Part shown: piece after piece, positions 36,695-45,337 of the stretch
How positions within the stretch are numbered: position 1 is the stretch's first letter
Layout of the letters: every line of letters begins with the position of its first letter
Source: Pirellulaceae bacterium
GTDB taxonomy: Bacteria > Planctomycetota > Planctomycetia > Pirellulales > Pirellulaceae
Length of the DNA: 64,000 bases
Direction: 5' to 3'
Assembly: GCA_019636385.1 (NCBI GenBank)
Contig: JAHBXT010000004.1
Span: 496,001 to 560,000 of the forward strand
Program-made: the position numbers and the translations under genes
The notes under the pieces: generated by a model
The model's input: only the letters and a program-made list of their open reading frames with translations
What the model was told of the DNA's origin: nothing
The model's database searches: none

Positions 36695-37795
36695 ATGTCC
36701 GATTTTTCTAGCGACCATCAACCTTTAGAGCAATTCCCCGACGCAGTCGGCGAAGACGTCAAGGAGCGACCACAACCGGCTGACGAGCCGGCTGACGGCG
36801 CGGGCACGGTAACTCGCCGCAGCGATTTGTATGCTCAACTGCGACAGACTATCGATCGACTGGAGGATGAAGGTACAACGCGCGGCGATTTGAAGATACT
36901 TCTGCGGACGCTAAGCGAACTGCGCGATGCCTTCCGCGTATTTCAACCCTATCGGCGACGACGCAAGGTAACCGTATTCGGATCAGCGCGAACTGCCGAA
37001 GATCATCCAACCTATCAACAGGCGGTGGCATATTCCCAGACTATGGCTGCTCACGGCTGGATGACCATTACCGGTGCCGGCCACGGAATCATGGAAGCCG
37101 GTCACAAGGGAGCTGGCATCGATCTGTCGATGGGTCTGAACATCCATCTGCCCTTTGAACAAAGTTCCAATCCGGTCATCGACGGTGATCACAAGCTGGT
37201 GACCATGAAATACTTTTTCACCCGCAAGTTGATGTTCGTCAAAGAGTGCAGTGCCGTAACGTCGTTGCCGGGCGGCTTTGGAACACTGGACGAGACCGCA
37301 GAAGTATTGACCCTCTTGCAGACCGGCAAGCAGACTATGCTGCCCGTGGTACTACTGGATGCGCCCGGTGGAGATTTCTGGCAACACTTCGGCCAGTTCG
37401 TAACCCAAACGCTGCTGGCAGACGGCATGATTAGCCCAGAGGATACCGCACTCTACACGATCACGGATAGCGCTCAGCAGGCCGCCGCCGAAACGCTACG
37501 GTTTTATCGGGTTTACCATAGCATGCGCTATGTCGACGACCAACTCGTGCTGCGCATCACTCAGCCACTCACTCCTGAAGACTTGGACGCGTTGAATACC
37601 GACTTTAGCTCTATCTTAACTCGTGGAAAAATCGAACAGGTAGCGGCGCTGCCAGCCGAGCGCAATGAACCGGACCTCGCGCACCTGCCACGCTTGAAAA
37701 TGCATTTTAATCGCAAGAACCTGGGACGCTTGCGACAGCTGATTGATCGCGTCAATGACACCTGTCCAACTTGCCAAGCGGAAGCCACCGCATAG
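36695..37795 (+). CDS. LOG-family (TIGR00730-like) Rossmann-fold protein
   Basis: Cytoplasmic protein of 366 residues containing the lysine-decarboxylase-like/LOG domain: VTVFGSARTAEDHPTYQQA, ITGAGHGIMEAGHKGA, and the signature PGGFGTLDE. LOG proteins release cytokinin bases or hydrolyse nucleoside 5'-monophosphates by phosphoribohydrolase activity, and related proteins are often mis-annotated as lysine decarboxylases. This member is long, with an acidic N-terminal region and a C-terminal extension containing CPTC near the end. The ATG at 36695 is chosen; the frame extends 17 codons upstream without a site. It converges with rsmE. Confidence 0.82.
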   Translation: MSDFSSDHQPLEQFPDAVGEDVKERPQPADEPADGAGTVTRRSDLYAQLRQTIDRLEDEGTTRGDLKILLRTLSELRDAFRVFQPYRRRRKVTVFGSARTAEDHPTYQQAVAYSQTMAAHGWMTITGAGHGIMEAGHKGAGIDLSMGLNIHLPFEQSSNPVIDGDHKLVTMKYFFTRKLMFVKECSAVTSLPGGFGTLDETAEVLTLLQTGKQTMLPVVLLDAPGGDFWQHFGQFVTQTLLADGMISPEDTALYTITDSAQQAAAETLRFYRVYHSMRYVDDQLVLRITQPLTPEDLDALNTDFSSILTRGKIEQVAALPAERNEPDLAHLPRLKMHFNRKNLGRLRQLIDRVNDTCPTCQAEATA

Positions 37796-37805
37796 CGATG
37801 CTCTT

Positions 37806-37829
37806 GTAGCTTCGCTCCCCAGAGCGTGG
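37806..37829 (+). repeat. REP-like palindrome, copy 12
   Basis: GTAGCT, TCGCTC, loop CCCA, GAGCGT, GG. Five of six stem pairs form. It lies between the convergent LOG-family and rsmE genes. Confidence 0.7.
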
Positions 37830-37906
37830 TCGGCGCAGTCACAAGCTACCTACCCATGCTTGCCGAATGCCATCCGCAGCAATGATGGGCCGGCCTAGCC
37901 GCAACC

Positions 37907-38689
37907 CTATTGGCCAAGCCTTGATGGGTCACTCGTGGCCCCATTCCAGGCTGCCCAGACAGCGGCAATTTTTATAGCCGCCGTTTCAATTCGCAGAATT
38001 CTCCGCCCTAGATTGATCTGCTGCCAGCCGACAGCGCGCAGTGCGGAGCATTCCTCATTACTCAATCCCCCTTCCGGACCCACGATCACCTGCGCTGTTC
38101 CAGGGGCTTTCTGCTCCCTAAATCCATCTAGCATGTCCACCAAAGGTTGACTTACACCGTAAGGATGTGCAAACCATCGACACGGCGAAGGTGCGCTAGC
38201 CGCTACTGTTGCCTGTGGTGAGGCTAACAGTGCCGTCAGGCTGACAGCTGGCTGGACTTTCATCAAGTAATTTCGGCAACATTGCTTGCTGGCCTCGATC
38301 ACTGCTCGCCTCAATCGCTCGATGACCTGCGATGTGGGCTGCGCAACCGAGCGCTGACATTCCAGCGGAATTAAACTCCGCACATCTAATTGAACCAGCA
38401 TGTCGATCAAGGCTTTTTGACGATCGCCTTTGGGCAGCGAAACGAGTAAGTCCAATCCGCCCGAGTGCTCAATTGCCTCAGTCATCGTCGTCGCAATTTC
38501 AACCGATACCGACGATTTGCTGCTATGCACAATGCTCGCCTGGGCCACCAAGCCCTGGCCATCGAACAGTTCTACATGGTCGCCGGGGCGCAAACGCAGA
38601 ACTGTTGCAGCATGTCGAGAATCCTCGGCACTCAGCAGCACATTACCACATTGCGGCAATTCGGGAACGTAGAATCGGCAACGGCTCAT
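37907..38689 (-). CDS. rsmE: 16S rRNA (uracil1498-N3)-methyltransferase
   Basis: SPOUT-class methyltransferase acting on U1498 of 16S rRNA; 260 residues, slightly above the usual 240-250. The N-terminal PUA-like domain contains SRHAATVLRLRPGDHVELFDG. The SPOUT knot is seen as VIVGPEGGLSNEECSAL and LGRRILRIETAAIKIAA, the SAM-binding loops of the family, and KGDRQKALIDMLVQLDV lies before them. The ATG at 38689 precedes the expected RFYVPEL. The frame stays open to 38788 without support. It diverges from the ExeA-like ATPase gene. Confidence 0.92.
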   Translation of the reverse strand: MSRCRFYVPELPQCGNVLLSAEDSRHAATVLRLRPGDHVELFDGQGLVAQASIVHSSKSSVSVEIATTMTEAIEHSGGLDLLVSLPKGDRQKALIDMLVQLDVRSLIPLECQRSVAQPTSQVIERLRRAVIEASKQCCRNYLMKVQPAVSLTALLASPQATVAASAPSPCRWFAHPYGVSQPLVDMLDGFREQKAPGTAQVIVGPEGGLSNEECSALRAVGWQQINLGRRILRIETAAIKIAAVWAAWNGATSDPSRLGQ

Positions 38690-38866
38690 AGGTCTCGCAG
38701 GGAACAGGCATTTAGCATTGCTAGCATCTGGCTGACAACACATTGTGCCGATTGTACTCAAGTTTTTGACGCGTGGCTTCCGATGCACAGACGATGTGAA
38801 GGACTAGAACAAGACTTCCACTGGGTAGTGTTGTTGGCTGTTGGCTCGACATGCAAGGAAGCTGGC

Positions 38867-39673
38867 GTGACATATTGGCGATATTGGCGTTTCAACGCTC
38901 CTCCGTTTTCACATGAATATAACCAGCCTCTGTTTCGAGGCGCGACCGTCGAGGAAGCTCTGGCGCGGATCGAATTTCTAATTAGCAATCGCCGCAGTGT
39001 AGGCTCATTACTTGGCCCAGGCGGCGTGGGCAAATCATCGATTCTGCGACATTGCCATCTGCAGCCTACCTTCAGCCTGGATGTTCCCAATGTGCAGATG
39101 CAACGTTACTCAATGATGGGATTGCACAGCGGGGAATTGATATCGCGTTTGGTGACCTGGCTTACCGGTGATGCCACCCTAACCAGCTCGGCAACCGCTT
39201 GGACTCGGTTGTGTGACTATTTCCGATCGGCACAACGCGAAGGCGTGCAAACCGTTCTGCTGATCGACGACACCGAGAGCGGCTCGGCGGCGGCCGAATC
39301 CGACCTGTGCCGCCTGCTGTCGATGGCTTTTCCGCTGACCGTGGTCTTCGCTGTAGAAACGCAATTGGCCAGTGCTGTCAGTCGGTCGCTGTACGAACGG
39401 GTTGAATTGCAAGTTGAGCTGCCGCCGTGGGATTTCTCGCAGACTGCGGAATTCTTGATCTGGAGTACTCGACGGCTGGGGCGTGGCGAACCCATTTTCA
39501 CAGAATCGGCCGTGCAGCGTATTCAACAACTGAGCGGCGGGATTGCCCGCCGCATCATTCAATTAGCCGATTTGGCACTGGTGGCTGGAGCTGTCTCGCA
39601 AAGCAGCTTTATCGACGGCCAGTGCGTCGAACAAGTTGCCTGTGAACTGCCCAAGTCGTTTGCTGCGGCGTAG
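38867..39673 (+). CDS. ExeA-like AAA ATPase
   Basis: P-loop ATPase of 268 residues resembling the ExeA/GspA group, whose members power assembly of secretion machinery or act as TniB-like helpers. The family opening appears as YWRFNAPPF at residues 6-14. Walker A is GPGGVGKS and Walker B is VLLIDDTES, with a sensor-like VVFAVETQLA. There is no C-terminal membrane or peptidoglycan-binding segment, so it is shorter than true ExeA. The start is a GTG at 38867 with AAGGA seven bases upstream. The frame stays open to 38465, but that part is antisense to rsmE and lacks homology. No secretion gene is adjacent. Confidence 0.78.
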   Translation: MTYWRYWRFNAPPFSHEYNQPLFRGATVEEALARIEFLISNRRSVGSLLGPGGVGKSSILRHCHLQPTFSLDVPNVQMQRYSMMGLHSGELISRLVTWLTGDATLTSSATAWTRLCDYFRSAQREGVQTVLLIDDTESGSAAAESDLCRLLSMAFPLTVVFAVETQLASAVSRSLYERVELQVELPPWDFSQTAEFLIWSTRRLGRGEPIFTESAVQRIQQLSGGIARRIIQLADLALVAGAVSQSSFIDGQCVEQVACELPKSFAAA

Positions 39674-39678
39674 CGTCA

Positions 39679-39746
39679 GTCGCTACGCTCGCCCAAGCGT
39701 GGAGGAATTGCCCGTAGGCTACCCACCGTCTGGTGACGGTGGCTAC
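39679..39746. repeat. REP-like inverted pair, copies 13 and 14
   Basis: Copy 13 (39679-39702, plus) is GTCGCT, ACGCT, loop CGCCCA, AGCGT, GG. Copy 14 (39723-39746, minus) is GTAGCC, ACCGTC, ACCA, GACGGT, GG, with a perfect six-pair stem. They fill the gap between the convergent ATPase and pnp genes, so they could also act as terminators. Confidence 0.75.
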
Positions 39747-39764
39747 GGCTAGACACTGCCTGCT

Positions 39765-42059
39765 TTAGCGCCGCGCACCGCGTCCGCGTCCGCCTCGGTC
39801 TCCTCCTCCGCCGCCGCCGCGGCGGCCACCACCTCCGCCACCGAAACGATCGCCTCGGTCGCGACCGCGATCACCTCCGCGATCACTGCGCTCTCGATCA
39901 CCTCCGCGATCAGGACGCTCGCCGCGGGGTTCGCCATCACTTGGCTCAGCGCTACCGGCCAGTTCGTCGGGCAAGCCCAATTCTTCGAGCGCTCTACGAC
40001 GGCTGAGCTTGACGCGATCTTGCTCATCAATGTCGATGACAATGACTTTCATCGGATCGCCGACTTGGCAAATGTCGTCAACACTGGAGACATAGCCGCT
40101 GGAAAGCTCACTGATGTGCACTAGTCCATCGCGACCTGGCAGAATCTCAACGAATGCACCAAAGTCGCGCACGCTGCTAACGGTACCATCGTAAATCTTG
40201 CCGATCTGGGCGGTCGCCGTACAAGCTTCGACTCGCGTCATCGCCGCCTTGGCGCTTTCGTAGTCGGCAGCGGCAACAACGACGGTTCCATCATCTTCTA
40301 CATCGATGGTTGCACCGGTGTCTTCTTGAATGGCACGAATGTTCTTGCCGCCAGGCCCGATCAACAAGCCGATCTTATCGGAGTCGATCTTCGTGCGGAG
40401 CAATCGAGGAGCGTAGCGACTAGTGTCGGTTCGCGGTCGAGGAATCGCCGTCAACATTTTGCGCAAGATTTCCATTCGCGCCTCACGCGCCTGCTTCAGC
40501 GTAGCGCGGACGATTTCTTCGCTGATACCGTCGATCTTCAAATCCAATTGAATGCCGGTGATGCCTTCGGGAGTTCCAGCGACTTTAAAATCCATGTCGC
40601 CAAAATGGTCTTCATCGCCAATGATGTCGGTCAGCAACACCCAGCGACTTTGCTCTTTGACCAAACCGATGCTAATGCCGGCCACTGGATTGGTTAGTGG
40701 TACACCGGCAGCCATCAGACCCAGCGTAGCCCCGCAAACGCTGGCCATCGACGATGATCCATTGGACTCCAGAATGTCGCTGATGATCCGGATTGTATAT
40801 GGAAAATCTTCAGCATCGGGAATTACCGGTGCAACCGATCGCTCGGCCAACGCCCCGTGACCGATCTCGCGACGCCCAGGACCACGAATCGGCCGGCACT
40901 CGCCGACCGAATAAGACGGAAAGTTGTAATCTAGCATGAATTTCTTGGTGTACTCTTCCACCAGTCCATCCACGCGTTGTTCGTCACGACTGGTTCCCAG
41001 CGTTACAGTAATCAGGGCCTGCGTTTCACCGCGCTGGAAAATAGCGGAACCATGGGTTCGTGGCAGCACATCGGTTTCGCATTCGATATGTCGCAAACTG
41101 ATCGAGTCGCGACCATCGGGCCGAGTACCTGACAAAATCAAATCGCGAATGACATACTCTTCTAATTCATGCCAAGCCGTGTTGAACGCATTGACACAGA
41201 TGGCGCCTTCGGCTTTGGGATCAGGAATCAACTCGGCCAGAGCCTGCTGCTTGACTTGAGCAACCGCTTCTGCGCGAGCCAGTTTGCCGTCAGTTTGCTT
41301 GGCCGTGCGATAGCGATCGGAGTAACTACTCTTCAGCCGTTCCAACACGCCGTTGTCAGGCGCTGGCGTGAACGGCTTCTTTTCAGGTCGCACTCGATCG
41401 GCTAGCTCTTGCATCAAGGCGATCACCTCGCGAGCCACACCATGAGCAAACATGATAGCCTCGGCCATATCGTGTTCGGGAAGCTCTTGCGCGAAACCTT
41501 CGATCATCAGTATCGACTTGTCGCTGGCCGAGATAATCAAGTCCAGCTCGCTCTCTTCCAGTTGAGAAGCCGACGGAAAGGCGATCAATTGACCGTCGAT
41601 GCGACCGACGCGAACCGAAGCCAATGGACCTTGAAACGGTAGGCTGCTGAGCGCCAGCGCCGCACTGGCTCCGTTCATGGCCAGCACGTCTGCGTCGTTC
41701 TGCAGATCACTGCTGAGCACCGTGGCTTGAATTTGAACTTCGTCGTTATATCCCTTGGGAAACAGAGGACGAATCGGACGATCCATCAGACGGCTGGTAA
41801 GAATTTCCTTGGTGGTCGGCCGGCCCTCGCGCTTGATAAATCCCCCGGGGAATTTGCCCGCCGCCGCCATTCGCTCGCGATAATCGCAAGTCAGCGGAAA
41901 AAAATCGGTTCCAGGTCGCGCCGGCCCACTGGCCACGGCTGTCAGAACCACTGTATCTCCATACTGCACCAACACGCTGGCCGCCGCCTGCTTGGCCAAT
42001 TGTCCGGTTTCCATCGACAATACTTGGCTGCCGATTTGCTTTTCAACTCTGACTTTCAC
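39765..42059 (-). CDS. pnp: Polynucleotide phosphorylase with RGG-rich tail
   Basis: Phosphorolytic 3'-5' exoribonuclease of the degradosome; 764 residues. Two RNase PH domains (for example RPIRPLFPKGY and GTSRDEQRVDGL), then a KH domain with GPGGKNIRAIQ, then an S1 domain (IYDGTVSSVRDFGAFVE). The usual protein ends near residue 705; here a tail of about 60 residues consists almost wholly of Arg, Gly and Asp (for example DRGGDRGRDRG, GGRGRGARR). The start is a GTG at 42059 with AGGA nine bases upstream; the frame runs to 42125. It follows rpsO, the common rpsO-pnp order, with a 199-base gap. Confidence 0.96.
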   Translation of the reverse strand: MKVRVEKQIGSQVLSMETGQLAKQAAASVLVQYGDTVVLTAVASGPARPGTDFFPLTCDYRERMAAAGKFPGGFIKREGRPTTKEILTSRLMDRPIRPLFPKGYNDEVQIQATVLSSDLQNDADVLAMNGASAALALSSLPFQGPLASVRVGRIDGQLIAFPSASQLEESELDLIISASDKSILMIEGFAQELPEHDMAEAIMFAHGVAREVIALMQELADRVRPEKKPFTPAPDNGVLERLKSSYSDRYRTAKQTDGKLARAEAVAQVKQQALAELIPDPKAEGAICVNAFNTAWHELEEYVIRDLILSGTRPDGRDSISLRHIECETDVLPRTHGSAIFQRGETQALITVTLGTSRDEQRVDGLVEEYTKKFMLDYNFPSYSVGECRPIRGPGRREIGHGALAERSVAPVIPDAEDFPYTIRIISDILESNGSSSMASVCGATLGLMAAGVPLTNPVAGISIGLVKEQSRWVLLTDIIGDEDHFGDMDFKVAGTPEGITGIQLDLKIDGISEEIVRATLKQAREARMEILRKMLTAIPRPRTDTSRYAPRLLRTKIDSDKIGLLIGPGGKNIRAIQEDTGATIDVEDDGTVVVAAADYESAKAAMTRVEACTATAQIGKIYDGTVSSVRDFGAFVEILPGRDGLVHISELSSGYVSSVDDICQVGDPMKVIVIDIDEQDRVKLSRRRALEELGLPDELAGSAEPSDGEPRGERPDRGGDRERSDRGGDRGRDRGDRFGGGGGGRRGGGGGGDRGGRGRGARR

Positions 42060-42258
42060 TGCTTCATTTCCTGATACTAGATGGTTGCAACGACTTGCAG
42101 CCGCCCATTGGGGACGGCAACACACTCGAATAACCTTAGAACAGAAAGGCTTGCGCCGTCACCCGGATACCTCCGGCGAACGTGCCTTTGGAAGTGCAAT
42201 CGCAGGTCAAGCCAACGCTGACAATCCACTGCCAGCGCTGAATATCGCGCCGGTTAGG

Positions 42259-42528
42259 CTACTTGCGAATGCCCAATCGAGCCAGCAAGTCGAGGTACTG
42301 CTGCGGATCGTGCCGCCGAACATAATCCAGCAACCCACGACGTCGACTGACCATCGTCAGCAATCCGCGCCGACTGGCGTAATCCTTCTTATTGGTACGC
42401 ATGTGCTCGGTGACGTGATTGATCCGCTGAGTCAAAATGGCGATCTGCACGGCAGATGAACCGGTATCGCTGTCGGACTTTTTGAAAGCGGAAATCGCTT
42501 GCTGGTTGAGTGCTTTACTAGTGGTCAT
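42259..42528 (-). CDS. rpsO: Small ribosomal subunit protein uS15
   Basis: 30S protein that binds the central domain of 16S rRNA; 89 residues, the usual length. Diagnostic segments are GSSAVQIAILTQRINHVTEHM and DYASRRGLLTMVSRRRGLLDYVRR. The ATG at 42528 is used; no purine-rich site precedes it (the upstream bases are CCCCCCC). The pnp gene follows on the same strand after 199 bases. Confidence 0.97.
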   Translation of the reverse strand: MTTSKALNQQAISAFKKSDSDTGSSAVQIAILTQRINHVTEHMRTNKKDYASRRGLLTMVSRRRGLLDYVRRHDPQQYLDLLARLGIRK

Positions 42529-42721
42529 CGCGGGGGGGATTGTTAGCTTCTGCTGTTACTAGACTTACTTTCTGTGTATCTTTGGTTAGACAAGCCGAAG
42601 ATGGTAACGGAATCCTCGAATCTCGCAACCTCTATTTTCTGAACCTCCTCCAATTTTGTAATTTGGCTTGGCAGCCATTCCTAGTCCCCGCCCCCGAAAG
42701 TTCGATCCTCATCGGCAACCC

Positions 42722-43612
42722 ATGGAAATCCAATGGAACTCTAGTGCCCGCCTATCTGCTTTGCACATGGCCTATTGCGCCCGGCGGCTGCCAAACGACT
42801 GCAAAATCCTGGGCAACGACAATCACCAGCAATCCCTGCTATTAGGGGATATGGCCCGGTGCCTGGCAGTTGCCGAGGATCGCTATTGGCAGTGGTTGTT
42901 TCAGCTTGCTCCGGATTGCTCCAATTGGCACGATTTATCGCAGCGGCTGATCATGCGCTGCCTTTCGCCTCATGAACGGACGACGGGCCAAGCGACCAGG
43001 CTGGCCGCTTGCCTGATCGGTGCTGAACGAGCCTTCGCCAATGAGCATCCGGATTTTGGGACAACGATCAAGTTCAGGGTGCGCCCTCTGCAAGAACAAT
43101 GGGAAGCGTATGGGCCGGGGCTGTTAAGCCAGATCCAGCCGGTGGTTGGCCCCCAAGTCCTGGAAGAGCGCGCCGAGGTACTGTTGGTCCAGCCCATCGT
43201 CGGCGGATATGGCTTGGCCCACCTCAACACGAATCGCTGTCACATAGAAGCTGTGCTAACCAACGCCGATCCGCAACTGACCGAAACCCTTCGTCTGGCC
43301 TGGCTGCTAAGCCAACTGGGACTGGAGCGACCACCATACAGCGATCACATCAACGCACATCGCTTACCCATGATCGCCGCCCTGTCCATGCTGCCGCCCA
43401 CGCTACATGCTGCCGAACAACTGGGCATTGGTCAGCTATCGGCGATTTGGCTCCAGCGAGCTATCGCCCAGTGGAAGCTACCCACGGCCGGCATCAGCGA
43501 AAATTCGTTGGCTGAAGTATTGCTAGTATGGTGGGAAACCGTCAATGATCATCAGACGTCCTGGTGTACCGCCATGACCGGACTGGATCGCATGGTCTTG
43601 AGCCAGGAGTAA
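42722..43612 (+). CDS. Conserved hypothetical protein, 296 residues
   Basis: I do not recognise a family. The protein is soluble and predominantly helical, with many Leu, Gln, Trp and His residues and no signal peptide. Segments such as FRVRPLQEQWEAYGPGLL and VGGYGLAHLNTNRCHIEAVLTNADPQL look conserved in character, with a mid-protein strand pattern followed by helices. The ATG at 42722 is chosen; a TTG at 42668 would add 18 residues. Its stop lies six bases before the phosphorylase start, and the phosphorylase ribosome binding site (AGGAG) overlaps its final codons, so the two are almost certainly one transcript. The function may relate to nucleoside metabolism, but this is only context. Confidence 0.68.
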   Translation: MEIQWNSSARLSALHMAYCARRLPNDCKILGNDNHQQSLLLGDMARCLAVAEDRYWQWLFQLAPDCSNWHDLSQRLIMRCLSPHERTTGQATRLAACLIGAERAFANEHPDFGTTIKFRVRPLQEQWEAYGPGLLSQIQPVVGPQVLEERAEVLLVQPIVGGYGLAHLNTNRCHIEAVLTNADPQLTETLRLAWLLSQLGLERPPYSDHINAHRLPMIAALSMLPPTLHAAEQLGIGQLSAIWLQRAIAQWKLPTAGISENSLAEVLLVWWETVNDHQTSWCTAMTGLDRMVLSQE

Positions 43613-43618
43613 CAACCG

Positions 43619-44902
43619 ATGCTGGTCAAAGAAATTATTGAAAAGAAGCGCGATGGTCAAGAATTGTCGGCTGCCGAAATCCAATTCCTGATTCAAGGGG
43701 TCACCACCGCATCGATACCCGACTACCAGGTGTCGGCATGGTTGATGGCGGTGCTGTGTCGCGGCATGAGTGATCAAGAAACAGCGGTGCTGACCGAGGC
43801 CATGCTCAATAGCGGCAATCGGCTGGCACGCTGCAGCAATCGTCCGCGCGTCGACAAACATTCCACCGGTGGTTTGGGGGACAAGACCTCATTGATCCTG
43901 GCGCCGTTGCTGGCCTGCTTTGATCTGGATGTTCCCATGCTCAGCGGTCGCGGCCTGGGAATTACAGGCGGTACGCTGGATAAGCTTGAGGCCTATCCTG
44001 GCTTTAGATGCGATCTAACGAGCCAGCAAATCAATGAACAACTAAATCGAATCGGCTGTGTCATTACAGGCACGACCAGCGATGTTGCCCCGGCCGATCG
44101 CCGCCTGTACGCGCTGCGCGATGTAACCGGCACAGTGCCATCAATACCTTTGATCACCGGCAGTATCATGAGCAAAAAACTTGCCGGATCGTTGGACGCG
44201 CTGGTGTTGGATGTCAAATGGGGTTCCGGCGCATTTATGACTACCTTGGAGGACGCTCGTCGATTGGAGGCCAGCTTGGTGCACACTGGTCGCCGAATGG
44301 GCGTCAAAACATCCTCGCTGGTGACTGACATGAACCAGCCGCTAGGCCAAATGGTGGGCAACGCCTGCGAAGTGAACGAAGCCTATGATGTGCTCTGCGG
44401 TGCTGGCCCCACCGACGTCGTTGAGTTGACCGTCCTGCTGGCTGCGGAGTTGCTAGTGGCAACCGGCACATCACCGTCACTGGACGCTGCACAATCGGTG
44501 TTGACCAAGGCGCTGAAGGATGGTCGGGCGCTAGCCCGATTTCAACAGTTGATCGAAGCTCAAGGCGGAGTATTTTCCGATCATTTGCCGCTAGCCCAAA
44601 AGCACGTGATCACGTCGCTTGACAAAGGTTGGCTGTGCGCCGTCAACGGTCGGGTACTTGGCAATGCTGTGATCGCCATGGGGGGCGGGCGGCAACAGCA
44701 GGGCGATCCAATCGACCCCAGCGTGGGTTTGCAAATGCTTGTCCGCATCGGTGACTCTATTGAGCGTGGCCAGGAGATTGGACATCTGTTTTGTGATGCA
44801 CCGGCAGCAGAAACTCAACCGCTCATTAGCCAATTTCGCTCCGCGCTGTCCCTAGCTCCGCACCCTTACCCCGCCCCCAGTTTGATTGTTGCCACGGGAT
44901 GA
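43619..44902 (+). CDS. deoA: Thymidine/pyrimidine-nucleoside phosphorylase
   Basis: Salvage enzyme cleaving thymidine (and perhaps uridine) to base and sugar-1-phosphate; 427 residues. The family signature SGRGLGITGGTLDKLE is intact, and the phosphate-binding KHSTGGLGDKTS and the AYALRDVTGTVPSIPLI-like RLYALRDVTGTVPSIPLITGSIMSKKLA segment are present. The C-terminus is about 13 residues shorter than E. coli DeoA but similar to Bacillus Pdp, so pdp is an equally good symbol. The ATG at 43619 has AGGAG nine bases upstream. It is the second gene of a pair with an unknown protein. Confidence 0.93.
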   Translation: MLVKEIIEKKRDGQELSAAEIQFLIQGVTTASIPDYQVSAWLMAVLCRGMSDQETAVLTEAMLNSGNRLARCSNRPRVDKHSTGGLGDKTSLILAPLLACFDLDVPMLSGRGLGITGGTLDKLEAYPGFRCDLTSQQINEQLNRIGCVITGTTSDVAPADRRLYALRDVTGTVPSIPLITGSIMSKKLAGSLDALVLDVKWGSGAFMTTLEDARRLEASLVHTGRRMGVKTSSLVTDMNQPLGQMVGNACEVNEAYDVLCGAGPTDVVELTVLLAAELLVATGTSPSLDAAQSVLTKALKDGRALARFQQLIEAQGGVFSDHLPLAQKHVITSLDKGWLCAVNGRVLGNAVIAMGGGRQQQGDPIDPSVGLQMLVRIGDSIERGQEIGHLFCDAPAAETQPLISQFRSALSLAPHPYPAPSLIVATG

Positions 44903-44952
44903 AATTGCTAAGCTCCGCACGAGTACATTGGCCAACGATTGCTTGCAGTTCA

Positions 44953-44976
44953 CCACCCTCTGGCGACGGTAGCTAC
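44953..44976 (-). repeat. REP-like palindrome, copy 15
   Basis: Minus strand: GTAGCT, ACCGTC, GCCA, GAGGGT, GG. One stem mismatch. It follows the phosphorylase gene by about 50 bases. Confidence 0.7.
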
Positions 44977-45030
44977 CTGAAACTCAACCATTGACGGCAT
45001 CGACCGAGCCGTTTAGATTAGTGTCGTCAG

Positions 45031-45088
45031 GTAGTTACGATCACCAAAGCGTGGTCGGGTCGATGTAGCTGCGCTCGCCAGAGCGCAG
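45031..45088 (+). repeat. REP-like palindromes, copies 16 and 17, ahead of tRNA-His
   Basis: Copy 16 (45031-45054) is GTAGTT, ACGATC, ACCA, AAGCGT, GG, with two stem mismatches. Copy 17 (45065-45088) is GTAG, then CTGCGCTC, GCCA and GAGCGCAG, an eight-pair perfect stem. Copy 17 ends 47 bases before the tRNA gene. Confidence 0.75.
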
Positions 45089-45135
45089 ATGCGCCAAGCA
45101 AGTTGCTATTGGTTTTCAAATACATCAGGAAACAC

Positions 45136-45209
45136 GGTGGGTGTAGCTCAGTTGGTAGAGCGCTGGATTGTGGCTCCAGTTGTCGTGGGTTCGATCCCCA
45201 TCACTCACC
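45136..45209 (+). tRNA. tRNA-His (anticodon GTG)
   Basis: A full cloverleaf can be drawn. The acceptor stem GTGGGTG pairs with CACTCAC (one G-T), the D stem is GCTC/GAGC, the anticodon stem is CTGGA/TCCAG with loop TTGTGGC, and the T arm is GTGGG-TTCGATC-CCCAT. The anticodon GTG (45170-45172) reads His codons. The base before the acceptor is G (45136) and the discriminator is C (45209), the G-1:C73 pair specific to tRNA-His. CCA is not encoded. Confidence 0.97.
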
Positions 45210-45337
45210 CTGCTTCTTGTTCTTTGCAGCAATTTGGAACACGTCTCAATCGCGTAGGAACTGCCTGCGACGCGGTAGCCTTCAGGTGGCCCAGCCTAAT
45301 CCGACAGGCTCACCCCGCCGACTGGTGCGGCTGCCGA

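Noticed and set aside
38465..38866. N-terminal extension of the ExeA-like frame
   Set aside because: It runs antisense through the rsmE start; the GTG at 38867 has a strong ribosome binding site and gives the family N-terminus.
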